DNA from: a virus
Length of the DNA: 34,302 nucleotides
Strand: one strand, 5' to 3'
IMG/VR virus record: IMGVR_UViG_3300027792_000044
Span: 1 to 34,302 of that record
The notes beneath the pieces were generated by a model. The model searched no databases, was not told the DNA's origin, and saw nothing but the letters and a program-made list of their open reading frames with translations. The translations under genes and the position numbers were made by a program. Positions 15,558 through 23,400 of the stretch are shown in pieces. Numbering within the stretch: position 1 is the first letter of the stretch; each line of letters begins with the position of its first letter.

Positions 15558-16244
15558 TTATAGAGTTGGTACGTTGTATCTTTCTTCTGGTGTTGTAGCT
15601 TCGTAATTGTATGTTCTAATTTCAAGCGGATAAATATTATCTATAGCAAATTCTACAGTAACCTTTCTTGGTTCAGCTCCATCGGAATGTTCTCCAAAAT
15701 CAACAGATTTTGGAAAGATATTGATGATTTCATATTTTTGTAAATAAGGAATATCAAGTGATGTTTCTACTTCATATCCGGGAGCATCAGGTCCATATAC
15801 AAAGAAATAAGCTTTAGGAAGAACAAAGTCTTGTTTAAATCCTATAGCTCCAGTTTTTTTATCACCAACAAAAGCATGCCATAGTTGCATAATTGCTGAA
15901 GCAGATCCGTTTACATAATCTATAAATGTTATAGACATATCTCCTATTTCAGCAAATTTTGTTACTGCTTTTATTTGGTCATTAAACTTTGGAATAGGTG
16001 CAACTTCAATAGTAACAGCAGGAAGTGATACTGAGCTTAATGAAAGTTCTAATGATGTTGATGGATCATCTCCTAGTGCTAATTGTACCGCGCGGTATCT
16101 TTCTTGTATACCAGGTAAAGATACTGAGCTTTTTGCTTTTACTAATAGTTTATAGTTTAACTCCGGAAAACGTAATGACCATCTATTAGAGTTAATAGTT
16201 TGTAAGTTATTTATTTGTTTTATTTGAAATATATTTCCAGCCAT
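15558..16244 (-). CDS. 19: Tail tube protein (gp19-like)
   Basis: A 228-residue protein directly downstream of the sheath gene, in the T4 order 18-19. The N-terminal part has N-S-N-R-W-S-L-R-F-P-E-L. The middle has P-K-F-N-D-Q-I-K-A and I-T-F-I-D-Y-V-N-G. The C-terminal part has K-Y-E-I-I-N-I-F-P-K-S-V-D-F-G followed by V-T-V-E-F-A-I-D. These match the beta-barrel tube proteins of contractile tails, including the characteristic I-x-x-x-F-P 'describing a structural offset' region. It is longer than T4 gp19 (163 aa) because of inserts in the first half. Hexameric rings of it would form the inner conduit inside the sheath. GGAG lies upstream of the ATG. Confidence 0.85.
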   Translation of the reverse strand: MAGNIFQIKQINNLQTINSNRWSLRFPELNYKLLVKAKSSVSLPGIQERYRAVQLALGDDPSTSLELSLSSVSLPAVTIEVAPIPKFNDQIKAVTKFAEIGDMSITFIDYVNGSASAIMQLWHAFVGDKKTGAIGFKQDFVLPKAYFFVYGPDAPGYEVETSLDIPYLQKYEIINIFPKSVDFGEHSDGAEPRKVTVEFAIDNIYPLEIRTYNYEATTPEERYNVPTL

Positions 16245-16289
16245 ATTGTGTCAATCTCCATTCTAATTTAATATATAATATTTTATGTT

Positions 16290-16297
16290 TATCTATA
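16290..16297 (-). promoter_or_regulatory. TATAGATA late-promoter-like box before the tube gene
   Basis: The 69-base gap between sheath and tube genes carries TATAGATA on the minus strand, one mismatch from the T4 late consensus TATAAATA and about 45 bases ahead of the tube ATG. A separate late promoter would fit the higher need for tube protein, but AT-richness makes chance matches common. Confidence 0.25.
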
Positions 16298-16313
16298 AAA
16301 ATATTATTTTTTT

Positions 16314-18653
16314 TTATCCTATGCTTGTCGTAATTACTCGTCTATCTTTGATAGTCGAAATAATCTTAATTTTTTCAATACTTCCAACAGCTTCCCATTC
16401 TATAGAAGCAACCATACCTCTTGCGGCTTCAACAGCAATAGGATTATTAGAATCATTACATGTTACTATAAATCCAGCCTTAACAGCTTTTCTATCAACT
16501 AATTCATTCATCATAGTTGTTAAAACAGCTTGCATTTCTTCTCTAGTAGCTTTTGTTAATGGTTGCCAGAAAAAGTCAGGCGCTATAGAATATACTTTCT
16601 TCTTAATATATAATGCTGTTCTTAATACATTAAGTCTACTTAATGCATCAAAACTTCTTCTTGTATTTTTTTGACCATCAACAAAGAATCCACGTGTGGT
16701 TGTATATACAACAGGGTTTATAGAATTTCCAAGTTCATCAGCATATAATCTTGCCTTATCATCTTCTCTTAAATATAATGCTAAAGCTTCTATTGATTGC
16801 ATCTCAGATCTTGGTCCTGCCGGCGCTGCAAACTTATGACCACTTAATTTATCATTATTTGAAATCATACCAACTACTCTTGTTGTCGGTGCGTGCCATT
16901 GATTTGGCGTAGTTGTGTTATATGGAACATTTAATAATAACCATGGAAAATAAGTGGTTACATACATGCTATCAAGTTTTTTGGTTCTAAGACTTGGCAT
17001 TAAACCATTATGCCAATTTATCATTGAGTATATATTTCCATCTATACCAGCAACATCTTCTGGTGGATCTATTATTCCAAAACAGTCCATTCTTTGTTCA
17101 CATACTTCTTGAATTTTATCATGTACAGCTTCAGAAACATTACCTGATACAGCTAAAACATCTATATTATATAGGTCAACATTTTTATATTCTTCAAGAG
17201 CTTGAATATATTTTGCATCCGCTATACCAACTGTACCTTCATGTGTTCCAGATGTTCCACCAGATAATTCTGTAACACCATATGGAAATTCATAAATATA
17301 TGTCGATCCAGGAATTACATCTGCTGAAAATTCTAATACTTTATTTACATTTACATCATTTGCTAATAATGTTCCAATATAAGCTGGAGATTCAGTATCA
17401 TAACTATAATTAAAATAGTTTGCAACTATTTGGTTACCAAAGTATATTGTTAAGGAATATCCGTCTTGTGTCGCTATCTTTTCAAAATAGATATTGTTTC
17501 CTTGTGTTCCAGTATATTTTGCTATAAATGAACCAGCATTATTTATAGAATCTTTTCCATAGTTAGCCGTAGCCATTGTAGCTAAACCTAATAAACTATA
17601 AGTTGATGCTGTTGCTGGTGTAGTATTTGCAATCAATATTGATTTAGTACTACCGCTTTCGTTTGTTATTACTTCAAAATATCCAGTTACACCAGAAATA
17701 TATGCCGTTGCAACAGTTCCTAGGTTTGTATTTATTGCACTTAAGATTGTTGATATTGGTGTATTAGCACCAGAAACAATAACAGGAACTGCCGGCGTTG
17801 CATTAAACAGTCTTGGAAGTGAAAATATCTTAATACTTGAATCAACACCTATTTCTATAGATGTTAATTTTATTGTGCTGTTTGTAAAACTTATAATTGA
17901 CGCTTGTATTGTTGTTGCTAATCCAGCCGGAGTAAAAATAAATTCTTTACATGCATCTATCCATCTTTCTTCATATAATCTGTCATCTTGTGTACTTAAT
18001 GTTCCAACAGCTTTATCTGCGATGTTTGTAAAATAATCTGTTGTACCAGTTACACCAGATGCTATAACATGTGTAAAATGATTTCCATCTATTTCAAAAT
18101 CAAGTATTTCTCCAATCGAATAATTCCAAGATGATGTTGTACCATATACTACACTTGCTAATGAAAGGCTAGTTTGAGTTGGTACTGATGGTGTTTGTGA
18201 TAATGTTACAGGAATTACTGTTCCATTAATGTTTAATGCCAATAGATTGTTTTGTAGATTTTCTCCTCTATCGGTTGCATTAATCATGAAGTTGCTATTG
18301 GATATTATTAAATTACCAGTTACTTTTGCAGCTTCAGCTTGTTTAGTAATTACTTTCATTGCTTTTGTATCATGACCATTAGTTACGCGTATAAACCAAG
18401 CTACTGGTGAATAATTTAAATGGTATTCACAAGATAGTCCTGAAGAGTCGCTATAGTCATAATAATCTATTGGAGTTCCAAATAAATTTGAAAAACTTTT
18501 TTCTATTAAAGTTGGTTCGCTAACAGGTCCCCAGTTTGCTCCACCAACAAAAGCGGCAATTGTTCCAGTAAGTTTTTCGATTATATTTTCAACTTCTATT
18601 CTTTGTTCGTATTTAAAGCCTTTACCTAATATATCATTTACAGTTTCTGACAT
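16314..18653 (-). CDS. 18: Tail sheath protein (gp18-like)
   Basis: A 779-residue contractile sheath protein. The conserved C-terminal sheath domain is clear from about 600 on: G-P-R-S-E-M-Q-S-I-E-A-L-A-L-Y-L, then N-P-V-V-Y-T-T-T-R-G-F-F-V-D-G-Q, then L-N-V-L-R-T-A-L-Y-I-K-K, and a terminal W-E-A-V-G-S-I-E-K-I. The central 150-450 region is a Thr/Ser/Ala-rich, beta-type insertion, where sheath proteins vary and face outward; it makes the protein longer than T4 gp18 (659 aa). It polymerises around the tube and contracts on adsorption. AAGGAG precedes the start. Confidence 0.93.
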   Translation of the reverse strand: MSETVNDILGKGFKYEQRIEVENIIEKLTGTIAAFVGGANWGPVSEPTLIEKSFSNLFGTPIDYYDYSDSSGLSCEYHLNYSPVAWFIRVTNGHDTKAMKVITKQAEAAKVTGNLIISNSNFMINATDRGENLQNNLLALNINGTVIPVTLSQTPSVPTQTSLSLASVVYGTTSSWNYSIGEILDFEIDGNHFTHVIASGVTGTTDYFTNIADKAVGTLSTQDDRLYEERWIDACKEFIFTPAGLATTIQASIISFTNSTIKLTSIEIGVDSSIKIFSLPRLFNATPAVPVIVSGANTPISTILSAINTNLGTVATAYISGVTGYFEVITNESGSTKSILIANTTPATASTYSLLGLATMATANYGKDSINNAGSFIAKYTGTQGNNIYFEKIATQDGYSLTIYFGNQIVANYFNYSYDTESPAYIGTLLANDVNVNKVLEFSADVIPGSTYIYEFPYGVTELSGGTSGTHEGTVGIADAKYIQALEEYKNVDLYNIDVLAVSGNVSEAVHDKIQEVCEQRMDCFGIIDPPEDVAGIDGNIYSMINWHNGLMPSLRTKKLDSMYVTTYFPWLLLNVPYNTTTPNQWHAPTTRVVGMISNNDKLSGHKFAAPAGPRSEMQSIEALALYLREDDKARLYADELGNSINPVVYTTTRGFFVDGQKNTRRSFDALSRLNVLRTALYIKKKVYSIAPDFFWQPLTKATREEMQAVLTTMMNELVDRKAVKAGFIVTCNDSNNPIAVEAARGMVASIEWEAVGSIEKIKIISTIKDRRVITTSIG

Positions 18654-18674
18654 TTTTCAATTCTCCTTATAAAT

Positions 18675-18851
18675 TTATTCGCTTATAATTTCAATATTTA
18701 TCTTATTGTTTTTTTGTAATACTAAAAAGTGCTCAGGAATTTCCGGTGATTCTAATATTACAGTATGATTTTTTGGAGGAATTACAAAAGATTCTCCACA
18801 AAAAATAGTTTTAATTGGGTTGTGTTTTTTATTATTTATTTTAAATCTCAT
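18675..18851 (-). CDS. Small unknown protein, 58 aa, between tail completion and sheath genes
   Basis: A 58-codon frame from ATG at 18849-18851 to TAA at 18675-18677, with a strong GAGGGA site upstream. The first part is basic (M-R-F-K-I-N-N-K-K-H). The rest alternates hydrophobic and polar residues (S-F-V-I-P-P-K-N-H-T-V-I-L-E-S), suggesting a small beta fold. No family is recognised. Its place just ahead of the sheath gene suggests a minor tail or head-tail joining part, expressed late. The clear ribosome site makes translation likely. Confidence 0.65.
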   Translation of the reverse strand: MRFKINNKKHNPIKTIFCGESFVIPPKNHTVILESPEIPEHFLVLQKNNKINIEIISE

Positions 18852-18867
18852 ATATATTCCCTCTAAT

Positions 18868-18875
18868 TATTTATA
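18868..18875 (-). promoter_or_regulatory. Candidate T4-type late promoter box ahead of the 58-aa and sheath genes
   Basis: TATAAATA on the minus strand, followed closely by AATTAGAGGGAA and the ATG of the 58-residue gene. The position in one of the few real gaps of the late cluster, ahead of the sheath gene, makes it better than a random match. The octamer alone is not significant at this base composition. Confidence 0.45.
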
Positions 18876-18918
18876 TTATATATTAAGAAAATAAAAACAA
18901 AAAATATATAAAAAACAT

Positions 18919-19713
18919 CTATATATTAACATTTGGGGCAGTAATTGTTATTACGGCTGTATCAACTCTTGCCTTCTTATGAAAATAATTCACAGGTATT
19001 TGTGTTTTTTGTACATCATTTATTTGATTAAACATATATGTATTAATATATGATTCAAAATCTATATATTCAATCGGCACACCATCTATACTACTTGGAA
19101 CATATGCCTTGTATGGCAATAAAGCTTCACATTTTATTGTAAAAGATGTCTTTACTCTATCCCTTGTCTCTTTAACTTCTAAACCTTCTACTTCAGTCTC
19201 ATCATTAAAATTACCATCTACCATTATTGGCATTGCTAAAAAAACTTCTGGATAATTAGCATAATCTGGATAATAAATTAAAGATGTTCCACCTTGAATT
19301 AATTTTGTATTAAAATTATGCAGCATATAATCTCTTTCTCGCATCGAATTATTCCACATATTAATTGAATATGTTATATCAAAACGCATTGGAGCTCGTG
19401 TAAATTCGTATTTACCTTCTGTCGGATTATATGTTTCTTTGGACCATAATCTTATATTAGGACGTTCAAACTGCGGCTTCCTAATTGTATCGGTTACATA
19501 AAAATTAACCATAGGTAATAATATTTGGCCGTTAAATTTTTCTTGATAAAATCTTATTGCCGCTTGAGGAACACCAAAAAAAACTTGAGAATTTATAATA
19601 TCCCCGCCTGGTTTTAATCTAAAACCACTAAATATATCTTTAAGGAATTTACCCATTTCTAATGAATAAATTCCAAAATAATAATATTGATAAATCGGGT
19701 TAACAATTGTCAT
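18919..19713 (-). CDS. 15: Tail completion / sheath stabiliser protein (gp15-like)
   Basis: A 264-residue protein that lines up with the T4 gp15 pattern. Near the N-terminus it has Y-F-G-I-Y-S-L-E-M-G-K-F-L-K-D-I-F-S, compared with the Y-F-Y-N...M-G-D-L-F-S of gp15. Next come V-P-Q-A-A-I-R-F and L-P-M-V-N-F-Y-V-T-D. Then R-A-P-M-R-F-D-I-T-Y-S-I-N-M-W is followed by a M-x-x-x-(D/E)-Y-M-L-H-N-F element. The length is near gp15 (272 aa). It caps the tail tube and sheath end and joins the tail to the neck. Its place upstream of the sheath gene agrees. The start follows the previous gene closely, with a poor ribosome site, so coupling is likely. Confidence 0.75.
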   Translation of the reverse strand: MTIVNPIYQYYYFGIYSLEMGKFLKDIFSGFRLKPGGDIINSQVFFGVPQAAIRFYQEKFNGQILLPMVNFYVTDTIRKPQFERPNIRLWSKETYNPTEGKYEFTRAPMRFDITYSINMWNNSMRERDYMLHNFNTKLIQGGTSLIYYPDYANYPEVFLAMPIMVDGNFNDETEVEGLEVKETRDRVKTSFTIKCEALLPYKAYVPSSIDGVPIEYIDFESYINTYMFNQINDVQKTQIPVNYFHKKARVDTAVITITAPNVNI

Positions 19714-19715
19714 AA

Positions 19716-20066
19716 TTATTCTTTAACTTCTGTTGACTCTTCCGCGTTCTCTTCTTTTTCAGATCTATTTTGTAACTTTTTAATTTCTTTATCTAGAATT
19801 GAATTAACAAATTTATCAAAATCTTTAGTTGTTTGTTTTATATCTTCAATTAAAGTTTTGAATTCTGTTTTAAACTTTTCACTTTGTTTTACCACGCCAT
19901 CAACACTATCTTCTTTTGCCATAACAGACTTAAATGTATCAAGAGTTTTATCTAATTTATTAACAACATTAATAACCGGATTGGCGCTTAAAAATGTTAA
20001 ATTAGTTATACTCATTTCTTCATATTTATACAAACTTTCTAAATACTTACTAAAAGTCTTCTTCAT
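19716..20066 (-). CDS. Tagged coiled-coil protein, 116 aa, candidate internal head protein
   Basis: I place the start at 20064-20066, where AGGAG lies seven bases upstream, not at an in-frame ATG 19 codons earlier that lies inside the upstream gene. The protein then begins M-K-K-T-F-S-K-Y-L-E-S, with the shared tag at 8-10. The body is a long helical segment (K-L-D-K-T-L-D-T-F-K-S and F-K-T-E-F-K-T-L-I-E-D) ending in Glu-rich sequence, likely a coiled coil. No known family. The tag, size and location between gp15 and the other small tagged genes suggest an internal head protein cut by the prohead protease. Confidence 0.7.
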   Translation of the reverse strand: MKKTFSKYLESLYKYEEMSITNLTFLSANPVINVVNKLDKTLDTFKSVMAKEDSVDGVVKQSEKFKTEFKTLIEDIKQTTKDFDKFVNSILDKEIKKLQNRSEKEENAEESTEVKE

Positions 20067-20076
20067 TTTATTTCTC

Positions 20077-20679
20077 CTATTTATCTGGATTAATTTCAAT
20101 CCCTTGTTTTTTATCTGTACCACTTATAATTATATCTGCTGGTGGGAATTTGTTACCTAATAATTTATCAAATCCACCCTTAGCTTCAATACTTTTCCAA
20201 ACTTCAGGATGATTTTTTTGTAACCATGATATAAACATAGCTTTTATATTTTGGCCATTCTTTTTATCTGCAGTACCTAATAATTTATCAAATCCACCCT
20301 TGGCTTCAATACTTTTCCAAACTTCAGGATGATTTTTTTGTAACCATGATATAAACATAGCTTTTATATTTTGGTCATTCTTTTTATCTGCGGGTAAAGA
20401 GTTTATAAATAATTTATCAAATCCACCCTTAGCTTCAATATTTTTCCAAACTTCAGGATGATTTTTTTGTAACCATGATATAAACATAGCTTTTATATTT
20501 TGGCCATTCTTTTTATCTGTAGGTAAAGAGTTCATAAATGTTTGTATTAATTGTGAAATATCTTTACCACCTAATGAACCCTGGACATTTATGCCACCAT
20601 CATTAGTACCAATTACTTCAACAGAGTTAGGTGCCAAATTTTCATTATATTTACTTTTTAAATATTTACCGAATTTCAT
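20077..20679 (-). CDS. Protein with three near-identical 37-residue repeats, 200 aa
   Basis: The N-terminus M-K-F-G-K-Y-L-K-S-K-Y resembles the cluster's Tyr-Leu-Glu tag but has Lys instead of Glu. Residues 55-91, 98-134 and 138-174 are three copies of a 37-residue unit (D-K-K-N-x-Q-N-I-K-A-M-F-I-S-W-L..., then N-H-P-E-V-W-K and E-A-K-G-G-F-D-K-L). The copies differ at only a few residues. Linkers of 3-6 residues follow, two of which repeat I/M-N-S-L-P. The unit looks like a small all-helical bundle. No family is recognised. Flanks are a Gly-rich segment (26-40) and a polar C-terminus. The near identity shows recent duplication, and repeat number may vary between relatives. A structural, packaged or host-binding role is possible. 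Confidence 0.7.
   Translation of the reverse strand: MKFGKYLKSKYNENLAPNSVEVIGTNDGGINVQGSLGGKDISQLIQTFMNSLPTDKKNGQNIKAMFISWLQKNHPEVWKNIEAKGGFDKLFINSLPADKKNDQNIKAMFISWLQKNHPEVWKSIEAKGGFDKLLGTADKKNGQNIKAMFISWLQKNHPEVWKSIEAKGGFDKLLGNKFPPADIIISGTDKKQGIEINPDK
20158..20517 (-). repeat. Three tandem ~111-bp coding repeats
   Basis: Units lie at 20407-20517, 20278-20388 and 20158-20268, almost identical in DNA. The gaps are 18 and 9 bases. Part of the linker (…AAAGAGTT(T/C)ATAAAT) is also duplicated next to two of the units. They encode the 37-residue repeats of the 200-residue protein and keep the frame. Confidence 0.9.
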
Positions 20680-20691
20680 TTTATACCTCGT

Positions 20692-21078
20692 TTAATATTC
20701 CACATCAATTTCTTGATAATTTAAATCTATAATAATTTGGTTTTTATGTTTATCATATTCAACATGAATTTCCTTTAATTCGTAAAAAAACGATTTAATG
20801 TTTTCAATTATTTTTGATATATCGTTATTATTTTGTTTTATGTTATCAATATATATAAAAGTTTCTTCGTTTGATGTTACATCATATTCAATATCTTTTG
20901 GTGATATAGTTGTTGTAGTACCAACGGTAATATCATTTATAAATTTATTGATATTTACTCCAAAAACACTTCCAAATCCGTACACTGTATTTCCTCTACC
21001 ATCTGTTCTATATAAACTATGAAACACTTGCGGCCTGCGTTCATCAATCATTTCTAAATAATAATTTAAATCTTTCAT
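20692..21078 (-). CDS. Tagged protein, 128 aa, candidate internal head protein
   Basis: It begins M-K-D-L-N-Y-Y-L-E-M, with the shared tag at 7-9. After this comes R-R-P-Q-V-F-H-S-L-Y-R-T-D-G-R-G and then alternating beta-type sequence ending V-E-Y-D-K-H-K-N-Q-I-I-I-D-L-N. No family is recognised. Its start overlaps the stop of the next upstream gene by one base (TAATG), and it is close to the repeat protein behind it. The almost identical opening of the next gene (M-K-N-F-N-Y-Y-L-E-Q), together with an unrelated body, argues that the N-terminus is a portable signal. Confidence 0.7.
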   Translation of the reverse strand: MKDLNYYLEMIDERRPQVFHSLYRTDGRGNTVYGFGSVFGVNINKFINDITVGTTTTISPKDIEYDVTSNEETFIYIDNIKQNNNDISKIIENIKSFFYELKEIHVEYDKHKNQIIIDLNYQEIDVEY

Positions 21079-21428
21079 TATTTATCCTCAATTTCTCCAA
21101 TCGATTTTGGGTCAACAGGTATATAAGGTAAATATACATATGTATCATTTTCTTTTATTTCTGTTACTAATGTATTTTCTTGTAAATCCTTCATACTGTC
21201 TAACAAATCAATTGCTTTGGTTTTACCAGTCTTAATATTTTGAATAACTATTTTATTATTTTCTGTGTCAATACCATTTACACGAAATTGATTTTCATCA
21301 TCATCACCGGTAAATTTTTCTTCATCAACGTCTGGTGCATTTAATACTTCTTTTACATCAACACTATCGGTCTCTGTCTTTGTCTTTTCGACTTCTGCTT
21401 GTTCTAAATAATAATTAAAATTTTTCAT
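21078..21428 (-). CDS. Tagged acidic protein, 116 aa, candidate internal head protein
   Basis: The protein opens M-K-N-F-N-Y-Y-L-E-Q, with the tag at 7-9, followed by a Lys/Glu/Thr-rich segment and an acidic stretch (D-V-D-E-E-K-F-T-G-D-D-D-E-N). A short beta region (K-I-V-I-Q-N-I-K-T-G-K-T-K-A-I) with a later V-Y-L-P-Y-I-P motif may form a small SH3-like barrel. No function is known. It lies one base from the upstream gene and overlaps the downstream one by one base, inside a run of seven tightly packed genes. Confidence 0.7.
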   Translation of the reverse strand: MKNFNYYLEQAEVEKTKTETDSVDVKEVLNAPDVDEEKFTGDDDENQFRVNGIDTENNKIVIQNIKTGKTKAIDLLDSMKDLQENTLVTEIKENDTYVYLPYIPVDPKSIGEIEDK

Positions 21429-21429
21429 T

Positions 21430-21894
21430 TTAAAAACTCCTTAATTTACTTGATAACTCATCTGTAAATTGAATATTTTTGCTTGTTGGGTCCATAGTAT
21501 ATTTATCCATTAGTTTTTTTGGATCACCATGTTCCTTTTTATCTATCTTAAAAAAATTTAAAATTTCAGGACGTCGGGCAACATTTATTATGCCACTCCA
21601 TTGTCCAACTAATATCTCACCATATATATCTTTTGAAGTATTTATATTTATATTTATTTCTTTATCAGTAGAAGTTTCTATTTTTTCAACATTTAAAGTA
21701 GTTGGTATTTTTGCGGTAATTGATAAAGATGGAGATTCATTATTATGTATTACAACTTGTTCTAAAGATGGTTTATATTTATCAAATGTTTTTTGGGCTT
21801 GTTGTTCGGTTATTATACAAAATGTATCCCAAACGTACTTTGAATAATCATCTAAAATTTTATCAAACTTCTTTTCATCTATTTCTATTTTCAT
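21430..21894 (-). CDS. Unknown protein, 154 aa, in the tagged cluster
   Basis: No family is recognised. It starts M-K-I-E-I-D-E-K-K-F-D and lacks the clear Tyr-Leu-Glu tag; I-D-E at 5-7 is a possible weak equivalent. A helical N-terminal third is followed by beta-type sequence (P-S-L-S-I-T-A-K-I-P-T-T-L-N-V) and G-Q-W-S-G-I-I-N. The start overlaps the TGA of the upstream gene by four bases (ATGA), so translation is coupled. It may be a partner rather than a packaged member of the group. Confidence 0.6.
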   Translation of the reverse strand: MKIEIDEKKFDKILDDYSKYVWDTFCIITEQQAQKTFDKYKPSLEQVVIHNNESPSLSITAKIPTTLNVEKIETSTDKEINININTSKDIYGEILVGQWSGIINVARRPEILNFFKIDKKEHGDPKKLMDKYTMDPTSKNIQFTDELSSKLRSF

Positions 21895-22100
21895 TTTTCT
21901 AATTCAGCACGTAACGTTGGAAATAATTTATCATAAAACGCCTGGTCATCTATTTGTAATTCACTATTTTCTTGATAAAACTTTTTATATGCTTCCAACA
22001 CATTATCTTTTAAAGACATCAATATTTCATCTGATATATTAAAATCAAATCTTTTAAACTTTAATTCATCTATTTTTTCTAAATAAGTATTAAATTTCAT
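21891..22100 (-). CDS. Small tagged protein, 69 aa
   Basis: The protein begins M-K-F-N-T-Y-L-E-K, with the tag at 6-8, and the rest is one helical, charged domain ending L-R-A-E-L-E-K. It overlaps both neighbours by four bases in ATGA junctions, which also show that TGA is read as stop here. Small size, high charge and the tag resemble the small internal head proteins of T4-like phages. No sequence family is recognised. Confidence 0.65.
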   Translation of the reverse strand: MKFNTYLEKIDELKFKRFDFNISDEILMSLKDNVLEAYKKFYQENSELQIDDQAFYDKLFPTLRAELEK

Positions 22101-22342
22101 TTTATTTTACTATTTATAACATATTGTAGTTCTATAATAAGATTTGTTAATTTAACAAATTGTTCATTTGCCTCTTGATAAAACTTTTCTTGCTCATCTG
22201 TAATTGACCCAAATGAAGCCTTAAAAGTTTTAAACTTTTTATCAACAACTTCTATTTCTTTTGAAATTGTATCAATTTGGGTGAGGATAGTTTTTTTACT
22301 ATCCTCACCTTCACCAATTGCTTCTAAATATTCTTTTAACAT
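22097..22342 (-). CDS. Small tagged coiled-coil protein, 81 aa
   Basis: It opens M-L-K-E-Y-L-E-A-I-G, a very clean version of the tag (Tyr5-Leu6-Glu7, then Ala). The remainder is helical with heptad-like spacing (I-D-T-I-S-K-E-I-E-V-V-D-K-K-F-K) and ends in a hydrophobic helix. It is coupled to the upstream acidic gene (TAATG) and to the downstream 69-residue gene (ATGA). An internal head protein is likely; it is otherwise unknown. Confidence 0.65.
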   Translation of the reverse strand: MLKEYLEAIGEGEDSKKTILTQIDTISKEIEVVDKKFKTFKASFGSITDEQEKFYQEANEQFVKLTNLIIELQYVINSKIK

Positions 22343-22803
22343 TACGCTAGGTTTTCTTCTTCACCAGGCGCACTATCTTCAACAGAGTCCATAGCTGGTT
22401 CTTCATCAGAACTTCCCATGTCTTCTTCACCTTCTTCTTCTTCGTCTTCATATTGGAATTCATTTACTTTATCAAGTATTGCATTCATGAAATCTGAAAA
22501 CTCTTCATCTGTTTCGGAAGATTGTTGTGCGCTATCAATAATAGCTGCAATAAGTTCTATTTTGCCTTCGTTTGATACGCTGTCAATATCAACTTCACTT
22601 AAAATATCATCAGCTTCTTGTGCTGGATCAACTTCGTCGTCCATAGTTTCCATTTCTGGTGCACTTGAAGTATCATCAATATCTTTAACTTCTTCAGCGT
22701 TATCTACGTCTTCTTCATTTATAGATCTTTTTTGACGCTTAAGCATCTTTCCAAGTTCTTCTAAATAAAACTTATCAATTTTTTCCGTAAATTTATCACT
22801 CAT
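22342..22803 (-). CDS. Very acidic tagged protein, 153 aa
   Basis: The N-terminus reads M-S-D-K-F-T-E-K-I-D-K-F-Y-L-E-E, with the tag at 13-15, then a short basic patch (K-R-Q-K-R-S). Almost all the rest is acidic (for example D-E-E-E-E-G-E-E-D-M), with only one likely folded helix region (K-I-E-L-I-A-A-I-I-D-S-A). Such composition suggests a disordered DNA-mimic or a scaffold/core component of the prohead. It is the first gene of the run of small genes and has an AAGGAG site and a TATAAATA box upstream. Confidence 0.7.
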   Translation of the reverse strand: MSDKFTEKIDKFYLEELGKMLKRQKRSINEEDVDNAEEVKDIDDTSSAPEMETMDDEVDPAQEADDILSEVDIDSVSNEGKIELIAAIIDSAQQSSETDEEFSDFMNAILDKVNEFQYEDEEEEGEEDMGSSDEEPAMDSVEDSAPGEEENLA

Positions 22804-22836
22804 CTTTTTCTCCTTAAAACTTAATATAAAATTTTA

Positions 22837-22844
22837 TATTTATA
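22837..22844 (-). promoter_or_regulatory. Candidate late promoter box ahead of the small tagged genes
   Basis: TATAAATA on the minus strand, part of the palindrome TATTTATAAATA, lies about 34 bases upstream of the acidic gene's start in the only gap between the neck gene and the run of tagged genes. The position is suggestive; the octamer alone is common in this AT-rich DNA. Confidence 0.4.
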
Positions 22845-22860
22845 AATATATTACACGAAT

Positions 22861-23400
22861 TTATTCGCTTTCACTATAATTTTTAATAATATCTGGAACA
22901 TTGTTTAATATTGTTTGTTCTGCCGCAATTTGATAATTTACATATCTAGTGTTATACATATCAACTTCAATTATATTACTCACAACATAAAAAAAGAATT
23001 TTCTATCTATTTGTGGGTCTAAACCAAGATATGTAATTCTAAATATATCACCTTCATGTGGAGTATATTCTTCTAAATAATTATACATGGCAGCAATATT
23101 TACATAAAAATCAATTTCTCTTATTTCTAAATGTCCCAATCTACTTAATTCTTTTAATATCGGATTTACTTCTATTCTACCATAAACATTATATGGCCCG
23201 GTAAATATTAATTTATCATCACCCTCCTCTCCATATAATTGATCTAAATTATCTAAATTAGCCTGACTGGCTGTTCGATTTATATTCCACCATTTAATTT
23301 CATGTGAAAATTTTTCAAACAACTCACTAGTCATTGCATCGACTAATGCATGTTCTGGGTTATCAGGCTCATATATCTTAGCGGCAATAGGACGATACAT
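22861..23400 (-). CDS. Probable neck / head-completion protein (gp14-like)
   Basis: A 179-residue protein. The pattern agrees loosely with T4 gp14: an early E-x-x-x-x-x-x-x-H-E-I-K-W-W region, then D-Q-L-Y-G-E, then a strand-rich part, then P-H-E-G-D-I-F-R-I-T-Y followed by K-F-F-F-Y-V-V and a late N-Y-Q-I-A-A-E. In gp14 the matching parts are the 'G-V-E-C-Y-Y', 'L-I-F-G-E-D' and 'P-K-E-G-D-L-I-Y' segments. Position also fits: it lies on the transcript after the gp13-like gene and before gp15. It is shorter than T4 gp14 (256 aa). The match is by eye, so another head-closure protein is possible. Confidence 0.55.
   Translation of the reverse strand: MYRPIAAKIYEPDNPEHALVDAMTSELFEKFSHEIKWWNINRTASQANLDNLDQLYGEEGDDKLIFTGPYNVYGRIEVNPILKELSRLGHLEIREIDFYVNIAAMYNYLEEYTPHEGDIFRITYLGLDPQIDRKFFFYVVSNIIEVDMYNTRYVNYQIAAEQTILNNVPDIIKNYSESE

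Noticed and set aside
16285-17275. Plus-strand frames opposite the sheath gene
   Set aside because: They are antisense shadows of a clear sheath gene with low-complexity translations and no ribosome sites.
20067-20123. Upstream ATG adding 19 residues to the coiled-coil tagged gene
   Set aside because: It lies inside the upstream gene, while AGGAG sits seven bases before the ATG at 20066, which also gives the tag at the proper place.
20158-20517. Repeat array considered as CRISPR or non-coding repeat
   Set aside because: Units of 111 bases keep one reading frame and encode a clean 37-residue repeat; there are no short spacers.
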